This document shows, piece by piece, positions 56,226-64,000 of a stretch of 64,000 nucleotides of DNA; within the stretch, counting starts at the first letter, position 1, and each line of letters begins with the position of its first letter. Origin of the DNA: Tachypleus tridentatus (taxonomy: Eukaryota > Arthropoda > Merostomata > Xiphosura > Limulidae); contig NC_134833.1 in assembly GCF_004210375.1 (NCBI RefSeq), forward strand, positions 141,538,127-141,602,126, read 5' to 3'. Made by a program: the position numbers and the translations under genes. The notes beneath the pieces are model-generated. The model saw only the letters and a program-made list of their open reading frames with translations, had not been told where the DNA came from and ran no database searches.

Positions 56226-57298
56226 ACAACTCACCTAAGTTGTTTTGAACTTATTCAAAAGAAAAATGTTACTACGTTTCCTTTTTGCGGTTGGGCAGGT
56301 CTTCAGATCTGAAATTCCGTGGCTGCTCAGTGACAGGTAATGTTAAGGAAACGTAGAAGGGAAAGTAGGAACAGTGTCGTCTTTTTCCGCACAATATTAT
56401 CGTTTTCTCCCGTTGGTGCTTATTTTCCCCGCGCAGTCAAAAGCTTTACCGCCTAGCCTATGCATACTTGATTTACGATCGTATTTGTTTAAAATGTTGC
56501 AACGCATAGTTTTTTGTTGTTGTTTTTCACACGGATTTGTTTGTTTTATGTCTACATTTAATTGGGAGTGTTTAAAAGTAGCGATCGCGATTATATTTAA
56601 AAGTTTTGAGACGGCTTGACTGGGTAATAAAAACTTTATAATAATAAACCGTCTCAAAAATTTTTATTTCCTATAAAGTGGGTTCCTTTTCATTAAATTT
56701 TAATTCATCACGGCGGATTACATTTGTCATATCTATACGCGTATTTAAAAGGACAATATTTGAGATTAATGTTGTATTTTGTTTATAAAATTCTGATTGG
56801 AAATACGTTAACACGTAGGATACGTAATAGTGTTCGTGCGGGTTCTATTTTTCTCGTCTGTATGCAAATAGTGACTAGAGTTAAGTTATAGAAGGAAAAT
56901 TGTTCTTTGAATCGTATGCACTTGAGTATTAGCGTGCGAGAACGTAAGAAAGAGTTGCTTTAAAATAATCTGACGTGGTATGGTCATCATCTTGCCGGAG
57001 TGTGGTGTTTTATGACGCTAGTTCCATTATTTTAAAATAGCGTTCCGTCTTTTAGCACCATATGCTCATTATAAGAGAGAGAGTGAAATCCCAAAATTCG
57101 ATGAGAGTATCACAAGAGCTGACGGTGGATGCTTAAAAATCCCGAGATTTACCAAAGAGCCCCCCCCCCCCACGTAGGGACGGTTATGAGCACGTTAGTC
57201 CTTGTGTGTGAAATTATGAAAAAAAAAAAAAAAAAACTTTACAAAAGAAAACAAAAAGGCTGATCTTCTATTTTTCTTTGTTGTTGTTGCCAAAGGCC
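56226..57298. other. Spacer between the two long repeats
   Basis: Unassigned, CpG-rich. A decayed SINE-body fragment lies at about 57085-57225 (TCACAAGAGCTGACGGTGGA, then a C-run and an A-run). The short open frames near 56374-56657 look like chance. Confidence 0.45.
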
Positions 57299-57505
57299 CA
57301 CAATACAATTTATAATAATAGTTATTACAAATTATGATTTATATACAAAAGTTTTACAAAGTCAAACAATATTGAGTCTTCTGTCTGGTCTGGAACTGGA
57401 TATTTTATCGACAATTCAGGTCCACGACAAGCGAATTAATTCTTATGTTGATTCACAGATACACGTCACTTGGCGGGAATTCAAGCTAACTCTTTTCATG
57501 TCTGG

Positions 57506-58423
57506 TCCCACGCAGATAAAATTAACGTGGCTACCACATATTAAAAATGTACTGATACGAATCTGGAAAAGAGCAAACTATGCAAGAAGTCTTTCAGGTA
57601 AAATCCAAGGAACATCACCAGACAACATACTTAAAATCTACAAAACGTACATTAGACCAACAATAGAATATGCATCACCTGCCTGGATTAACATAGCACC
57701 CACACATGTACAGAAACTTCAACGTATACAAAATTCTGTACTAACTTCAGCATACAAAGTACCACGTAGCACCTCAACCACATTCATGCACAAGTATGCA
57801 AACATAGATACAATAGCTGAAAGACTCTTGCAAAATTCTCTAAAATATTTCAATAAGAATTGGCACAAAAATGACTTAATGTGTGATCTCGACAGATATC
57901 ACGTACATGATGTAAATGGTACTAAATACCTCTCCCCTTTTAACATATATTTAAGAAATGTAACACAAGCTGGCCACTATGCACTAGACACTTAGTCCTT
58001 GTTTCTTTTATTTTTATAATTATTATTTTTTAATCATTATTATTATTTTATTTTCTTCTCTTTTGAATTATTATTCAAGTATTGAATAATAATAATTATT
58101 AATACTTTCTTTTCTGTGTGAGTGTTTGTGTTACTACAAGTAGTAGTAGCATTCTCTCAATCGAGAAAAGGAGAAAAATACAAAAAAAAAAAATTATATA
58201 TATATAAAATAATAATGGAAAAAAAAAAAAACTCCACTTCGTCCATGCATGGACTGAGCCCTGAAATGGACCTGAATGATGTTATACTTTACTCTGGCCC
58301 AAAGTTCCAAAAAAAAACCCTAAGACAGACGCTATAATCGTTGGAGAGAGAGGTCAAATGTACCTGACCCTCCTGGGTCTCTCATCAATACCCAAATACC
58401 CACACAGTCAAACTCCCACGCAG
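57506..58423 (+). mobile_element. 5'-truncated non-LTR retrotransposon with 10-bp target duplication
   Basis: The insert at 57516-58413 is flanked by TCCCACGCAG (57506-57515, 58414-58423). It begins inside the reverse-transcriptase gene and ends after a long 3' UTR with A-rich and TA-rich tracts but no terminal poly-A. Target duplication plus 5' truncation is the standard non-LTR signature. Confidence 0.85.
57516..57995 (+). pseudogene. LINE reverse transcriptase C-terminal fragment (Jockey/I-like)
   Basis: An uninterrupted 159-codon stretch to TAG encodes KLTWLPHIKNV, LSGKIQGTSPDNILKIYKTY, IRPTIEYASPAWINIAPTHV, QKLQRIQNSVLTSAYKVPRS and HKYANIDTIAERLLQNSLKY. This is the thumb/C-terminal region of Jockey- or I-type reverse transcriptases (compare YKTYIRP-x-EY-x-P-x-W and KLQ-x-QN). 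The catalytic YADD part is missing, so it is a dead fragment, but lack of stops indicates a fairly recent insertion. Confidence 0.85.
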
Positions 58424-59130
58424 TTTACAAGCTCACCTTTTACCGAGGATGATATTTAATGTCCTCATATAAATACTAACGTCCGAATTTAATTCTCTGA
58501 GGTTGAACGGTTTATAATATTCGGCATACATAAACGTTTCTGGTCAAATGTCTGTACTTTTCCGATTAATAAGCATTTATCACAATTATAGCTTCCAGGC
58601 GTACAGTATACTGACTGTAGCGATCCAACAATATTATACTGTCTTCCTCCGTCTTGCGATTGCTAACTTTTATACTCATTAGGCGAGATTTTAGAAACTT
58701 CACTTGGAAAAAATATTCTAAGATACAGTAGTACTTTTGTAAAATATATTGATTCTTACACTCGAAAATCTACAAATTTAGAGAACAGGCAGGACTTTCG
58801 CAATGCATATTCAACAATACATGTTACATACATTAAACTGAAACAAACGTAGATTCCAAAATAAAAGTACAACAGTAAATCAGTTACAGTATATTCTGAA
58901 AGGTCCTTACAATTGTGTTCAGTTACATAGGTGTTTATTCTACTTTTTTCTAATTTGTGAGCTTAACACCTATCAGCTTATTTTTGAGAACGCAGTAAAA
59001 AAGTACTTCCATATATTGAGAGCCTTGAAAGCTAGATTACATTTCTACAAAATCATTAACATTGTAATAAATATAAATAATCACTAGAAAAACTGTTTAT
59101 ATTCTTAATGTTTCGCTGAAACACTTTTAG

Positions 59131-59175
59131 AATGGCATGGCCAGATGATTAGGGCGTTTGACTCGCAATCTGAGG
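59131..59175 (+). repeat. SINE family A head fragment
   Basis: Only the tRNA 5' half is present: GGCATGGCCAGATGATTAGG and TTTGACTCGCAATCTGAGG. The rest is unrelated sequence. Confidence 0.7.
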
Positions 59176-59290
59176 AAATTATCAATAACATTTTTTAAGA
59201 CTACCATCTTCCTTAGAAATAAACCCCTTCATTTATAGACAGAAAACTACTCTATTTTTAAATGTTTTCTTACTGATTTCACCAGCTTCC

Positions 59291-59566
59291 GACCCGGCAT
59301 GGCCAGGTGGCTAAGGCGCTCCACTCGTAATCTAAGGGTCGCTGGTTCGAATTTCCGTCGCACCAAGCATGCTCGTCCTTTCATCCGTGGAGACATTATA
59401 ATGTTATGGTCAATCTCACTATTCGTTGGTAAAAGAATAGTCCAAGAGTTGGCGGTGGGTAGTGATGACTAGCTGCCTTCCTTCTAGTCTTACACTGCTA
59501 AACTAGGGAAGGCTAGTGTAGATAGCCCTCGTGTAGCTTTGCGCGAAATTCAAAACAAACCAAACT
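59291..59566 (+). repeat. tRNA-Thr-like SINE, family A
   Basis: Head GACCCGGCATGGCCAGGTGG, TCCACTCGTAATCTAAGGGT, B-box TGGTTCGAATTTCC, body with ATTCGTTGGTAAAAGAATAG, and 3' end AGCTTTGCGCGAAATTCAAA. Confidence 0.9.
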
Positions 59567-59572
59567 CCGGGG

Positions 59573-59668
59573 GACAGTGGTAAGTTTAGTCTTACACGTT
59601 AAAATCTGGGGTTCCATTCCTCACGGTGGACAGAAGATAATGTAGTTTGGTTCTAAAACAAATAAAAC
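59573..59668 (+). repeat. SINE family B, directly after a family A copy
   Basis: GGGGGACAGTGGTAAGTTTA, CTTACACGTTAAAATCTGGG, GTTCCATTCCTCACGGTGGA. Diverged. Confidence 0.65.
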
Positions 59669-61055
59669 GTGTGAAACAATTACATTTATAAATATACAAG
59701 TATCGGTTTATATTTGTTTTCCTTATTTATTCATTGTTTATTTTTATAATATTATTGTTTAATGACGTAAAATCATTCTGACATTATAACATGACAGTTT
59801 GATTACTGTAATCTATTCAAAGACAGCGAAGCTTAGTGATTAAAAGAATATTTTTTAACAAACTACTCATTTCTTCAAGTTAACTTCAATTCGTTTTGCA
59901 TGTTTCATGTTGAGGTTTGGCCTTTTTTCAAAGTGTTCTGGCAGATTATTTTGGATTACATGGTAAAAATAACGTGTAGTCCAGTCCATGCAACGATAAC
60001 AAATTAATTTATATGGATTTTTGAGCCCATTTAAATTACCTTACACTAACCTAAATTAATTTAGGTGTGTGAATAATGTTGACATTTCGTCGAATTCATT
60101 ATTCAGTTTTATATAGTGTGCCAGGTGTTTAATATGTTACAGTATAAATATGTTAAAGATTTCTTTAGTTTTTCATCAGTGGTGAAATTATAGAGAATCT
60201 GTGACGTAGATGCCTAGTACATTCTTTGATTGGCCGTACCCTCTGCTGTAGACTACGGTTTCCCCTATTCAAAGATCATCAGCACAAGCTGAACTAAAGA
60301 GATACCATTAGGCCTCTTACAATGTTGAAAGGTATATAATAAGATCTGTGTTGTTTTGAATGTGTTTTACTTCACTTTACTATGGTGAAAACGAAATCTC
60401 TTTATCATAAATGTACATTAACATATTAGTGTGTGTGTTTTTAGCGCTTGCTATAGGGTATGTTCAATCTGACGGAAATTTCAGGCCTAAGTTCACAATC
60501 TTTATAACGAAAACTCTCAAAACTTCTGCAGGGTTAATACACTAATAACATTTAATAGAAATTTCCTTGATTGATAACAAATGCTGACCAACTTGCTGAT
60601 TAGCTTAACAGGAAAATTTACTGAGTGACAACTCGGGTTGTCAGACCTCGATCATCAACTACACGATCATTCTCAGATTGAATATTTCACTCAATTCTCA
60701 ATCACCGAACTGATTTCTCTTTCATTACTCGTACTTAGAATTAATGTAGTAATTATTAGTTGAGATTTATTGATTGTTATATCATCATTAGGATTAGCTT
60801 CCTTTAACAGACATGTAAATTAAACGATGAGAAGATGGCTTACAATAGTATAATTTAATTATGTGATTTCATGGCCATCAGTTTTAAAACACTAAGTCTA
60901 ATATTCTTGATAAAAATGTTAACATTAAGGATTTTAATTCAGAAGGTGTTTTTTTTTTTAAATTAAGACTACTATGGGGGGACTTGCAGATGAATGTGGT
61001 TTTTATCATAAATATTAAGTCTGTTAGTTTACAATGCCTTCGGTTAAATTCCTTT
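59669..61055. other. Intergenic, nothing recognised
   Basis: No coding, RNA or repeat signal that I can support. Confidence 0.5.
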
Positions 61056-61325
61056 CAGTTTATTCAACTGGACTGATGATTAGAACGTTAGACTCGCAAT
61101 CTGCAGGATCGCATCCGGTCACCGAACATGCTCGTTCTTTCAGCTGTGGAAGCGTTATAATGTGACAGCCAGTCTTACTATTCAATAGTAAAAAGTAACT
61201 CAAGAGTTGGCTGTAAATGATGTTGAATTTGATTGTCTTCCCTCTAAACTATCTGTTCAAAATTAGAGACAACTAGCGCAAATGGCCCTCGAGTAGTTTT
61301 AAATTCAGCAGACAAACTTTAAACA
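61056..61325 (+). repeat. Diverged SINE, family A
   Basis: CTGGACTGATGATTAGAACG, GACTCGCAATCTGCAGGATC, then CACCGAACATGCTCGTTCTT and the body TCAGCTGTGGAAGCGTTATA, CAAGAGTTGGCTGTAAATGA. An old copy. Confidence 0.75.
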
Positions 61326-63284
61326 AAAAAATGTTCGTGCCTTTACGTATAAATGTCCGTCGTAATTTGTTTTTACATATGTGGTTTTAGATTATTGTTT
61401 TCTTTGTTGTTGTTTTTTCTAATTTTGGAAGTATTATTAATTTGATCTATGCTTAATTGTGTGTGTGAATAAAGTGATATGAACACGTAATATAGCCATT
61501 AATGTTGGCTTTTTGGAAATCATTAAAAAGAGAAAAAACATACAAAAATACATTATAAACTGTTCATAACTGACGTTCACGTAGTATTGACCTACGCCAG
61601 ACAATTACGCAGTGAAGTTACCCTTGTTCACTACGTTTGTGACCCATTCTAACGCAGGGGGCGCTGCTAACGAATGTGATCATCTCATTCTGTGAATCTG
61701 AAACGCCTGAAGGAAGTTACCGGCAGAAGACGGCCACGTATTTGTACGCACTCCAGTTTACGAAGCAGCTTCATATGTGAGTGATGGTCAAATTATATCG
61801 TTCTTGTATGCTTTTTGAAGATATAAATCCTTCGCCAAATTGTAGGTATATTCGTAGTGAATATATTTATATGGTCTGCATTTAACGACATGTAAATTTT
61901 TAGCTTAACCTTCAAGGAAGTGTCATCAAATACATAAAGTGCTGTGTGTGAGCTTATTTGGTTTCTGGTGAAAGACTGTATAGATATATCATGTATTGAC
62001 ATTCAAAAGTTTCTTCCCACTTTTAGCGGATCCTAAACTTCGTCTTCAGAATACAAAAGATTATGTAAGTGTATATTTCAAAATACATTTCTATCGCTAT
62101 CATTTAGTGGGAGGTTTTTTTCAGACATAATGTTTATCAGCATTCCCAAATTTAAAAAAATTTGCACTTTCATTTTTAAACACTTGAAACTGGCTAAGTG
62201 CTAAAAATCTATAGGCCTACAATTTATTATAAAATTTACCTAAACTTCATCTCAGATTCAAAACAGAGGCGTGAGAAAAGAGCATTTCTTATCTATCTGG
62301 TGCAGATAGCCTCGTTGCTTTGCGCCATGAAACACCAAACCAACCAACCAACCAACTTATCTATCTTTTCTCTGTTTCTCGTCAGTGCCTAAGAGTAAAA
62401 GGCCTTTTATTTAATTTAGTAAGTTAACTTGTCGGTTGAGGTGGATGATCTCAGACTAAAGTTCAACTGAAGCTATTTATTGTGCATTCCAAATTTCAGT
62501 GACACTTAAATAAATGCTATTGTGACATTACTGTCGATTCAACGCTGACCGAAACTGGTGAATCTGGAATTATTTGTTGGCGTTTCCAAGATGGATATCA
62601 GGGGAAATTAGCGAAACATTAAGAAAGTTTTAAATATTTACGACGTTACGATGTAAATACAACAAAATAAATCGTTTGAAAAACAAAATTCATATAAGCA
62701 GTCTAATCTTTAAGCGCTCGCTACGTTGTTAGATGAATTAAGTTATTATTTAAACGTTTTTTTTATAGTGATTATTTTAAAATATAGTATTCCATATCCA
62801 TATATGTGTATATATATACACACACAGTAAACTAAGTCAGTTGTTGCAAGTGTAACGTGTCATGTAGAAGTTACCATATTTCATATTTAATGCTCAGTGC
62901 TTGTTCAGGAGGTTGAATTTGTTGAGCCAACGTTGATGTAACGACCAAAGTCAACAATCGCACAAATTAATTTTGGAATGCCCAATATGTGGCCTATTAC
63001 TTAAAAAGTTACGGTTCAAATACCAAACGCTAGTGACGCATTAGAAAAGAACAAACAAAAACTTAAAATTTGTTTTAACTTTTCCCACATTAACAAATTA
63101 TTATTGTTAAATATGTATAAAAAGTTGCCAAACTTGTTTGACATTAAAATTAAACACATCAGGCTTCTTTAAATTCATAAAATGGCGTTAATTTATGAGG
63201 AATGATGATATAGGGAATGGCAATTTGGAAAGTATTATGTGATAGTAGCGATGGCATTGTAGCACGGCACTGTTTGTACTTAAA
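61326..63284. other. Intergenic, nothing recognised
   Basis: Unassigned. A CpG-richer patch at 61570-61770 could be regulatory, but nothing specific supports it. A SINE 3'-end trace (CAGATAGCCTCGTTGCTTTG) lies near 62300. Confidence 0.45.
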
Positions 63285-63375
63285 AAAGGATCTACGACGC
63301 TAAAATCAGGGGTTCGATTCCTCTCGGTGAACACAGTAGATAGCCCGATGTGGCTTTGCTATAAGAAAATCACTT
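63285..63375 (+). repeat. SINE family B, 5' truncated
   Basis: GGATCTACGACGCTAAAATC, GGGGTTCGATTCCTCTCGGT and GATGTGGCTTTGCTATAAG. Confidence 0.75.
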
Positions 63376-63504
63376 GTAATAAAGAATAATGACACAGATA
63401 TGATTGTTAACGTCTACATATTTCAGCTGTGTGTTTAACTGGTTAAAATAAACAATGTAATTCTGAGGTGCACAAAATATTTTGCTTTTTCGTCAGTGAG
63501 AAGG

Positions 63505-63985
63505 GTTGGGTATGGATTAGTGGGTAGCTAGCTGGACTGTGAATTCGAGGATCGCATGTTCGCTTCTCGTTCTCAAAAAATTGCGCTTTGCGCAAAAGAG
63601 CTAGGGTTGCGTTATAAGAGTGAAATTTTGTTCTCTGTTCGATTAGAGTAGTTTAAAAAATTCGTAATGACGAGAAGCCCACTTGAAGTAAAAATGGGTA
63701 TCAGGACAGCTGGTATAGGTATTAACACTTTTACCAAAATAAAGCAGAGAACAACGTTAACCTGAATATGGCCTAAGAAAGTTGAAACATTGTCCTCTAC
63801 TTTATTTTGGTAAGAGTGTTAATATCCATACCAGCCGACCTGGGATACAGTTTAAAAATTTGTGGTGGGTACTGTTGACTAACTGCCCCGTACCTTCTCT
63901 TTAGTTTATCAGTTCAAAACTATTATTATTTATTATAGACAGCCCATGTGAGGCGTTGCACAAATATCCGAAACAAACGTAAAAA
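63505..63985 (+). repeat. SINE family C split by a foldback retroposon
   Basis: Head GTGGGTAGCTAGCTGGACTG, GAATTCGAGGATCGCATGTT, and a body with GTTGCGTTATAAGAG up to about 63652. It resumes at 63864 with GTGGTGGGTACTGTTGACTA, AACTGCCCCGTACCTTCTCT and a 3' end near 63985. Confidence 0.7.
63653..63863 (+). mobile_element. Foldback retroposon copy 4 (subfamily B)
   Basis: The element at about 63668-63849 is flanked by GTTTAAAAAATTCGT on the left and GTTTAAAAATTTGT on the right (14-15 bp, near-identical), inside a SINE. On + it reads tag AATGACGAGAAGCCCACTTG, arm GCTGGTATAGGTATTAACAC and TTTTACCAAAATAAAGCAGA, core (ACCTGAATATGGCC, AAGTTGAAAC), complementary arm CTTTATTTTGGTAAGAGTGT and ACCAGCCGACC. 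Same plan as the other copies, with core and tag in the same orientation. Confidence 0.83.
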
Positions 63986-64000
63986 AGAGTGAAAAAGCTG

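Larger units (their letters stand above)
57299..58885. repeat. Long dispersed repeat, copy 2, interrupted by a LINE
   Basis: Left part 57299-57515 and right part about 58414-58885 together match copy 1 (55538-56225). The LINE insertion lies between them, after the segment AATTCAAGCTAACTCTTTTC. Confidence 0.75.

Noticed and set aside
56374..56657. Overlapping open frames on both strands
   Set aside because: Cys/Phe-rich translation of T-rich DNA; no exon or protein support.

Overview
This is animal (metazoan) genomic DNA. It is AT-rich and intron-rich, dominated by tRNA-derived SINEs and other mobile elements, with no bacterial-style gene layout. The protein-coding content and the recurring SINE type (a tRNA head with B-box GGTTCGAATCC, then a body containing a TTTCAGCCGTGGGGGCGTTA-like block) look arthropod to me, most like a horseshoe crab or related chelicerate. 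That assignment rests on memory of repeat style and is an inference.

Region 1 (about 3.2-31.7 kb) holds the only cellular gene I recognise: a metastasis-associated protein (MTA1/2/3 family), the NuRD histone-deacetylase scaffold, on the + strand. Sixteen exons (4904-28308) join in frame with consistent splice phases and encode 688 residues to a TAG stop. The first coding exon(s), with the start Met and the N-terminal part of BAH, lie upstream or were not found. Domain order is BAH (C-terminal part), ELM2, SANT, GATA-type zinc finger, two C2H2 fingers, then two basic motifs like the RBBP4-binding sites of MTA1. One intron has a GC-AG boundary and one exon is a 27-nt microexon. Introns carry SINEs, a dead Tc1-like transposon, a CR1-like LINE remnant and small tandem duplications.

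Region 2 (about 31.7-38 kb) is CpG-rich and intergenic. A 2.53-kb DNA transposon with terminal inverted repeats and a TTA target duplication sits inside an older SINE. It carries a broken transposase-like gene (minus strand), a nested piggyBac-like MITE and a 41-bp fragment of a foldback retroposon.

Region 3 (about 38-44.2 kb) is strongly CpG-depleted like the MTA gene body, but I recognise no exon in it. It ends in a minisatellite of about 20 copies (44- and 41-bp units).

Region 4 (44.2-64 kb) is CpG-rich intergenic DNA packed with SINEs, MITEs, a 5'-truncated LINE with a 10-bp target duplication, and a pair of diverged 0.7-kb direct repeats.

The most interesting signal is a short foldback element family, net about 157-199 bp. 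There are four full-length or near-full-length copies plus one truncated fragment. They have long inverted arms, a conserved 5' tag, 8- to 15-bp target duplications typical of target-primed reverse transcription, and a hammerhead-ribozyme-like core between the arms. It looks like a non-autonomous, Penelope/retrozyme-type retroposon.
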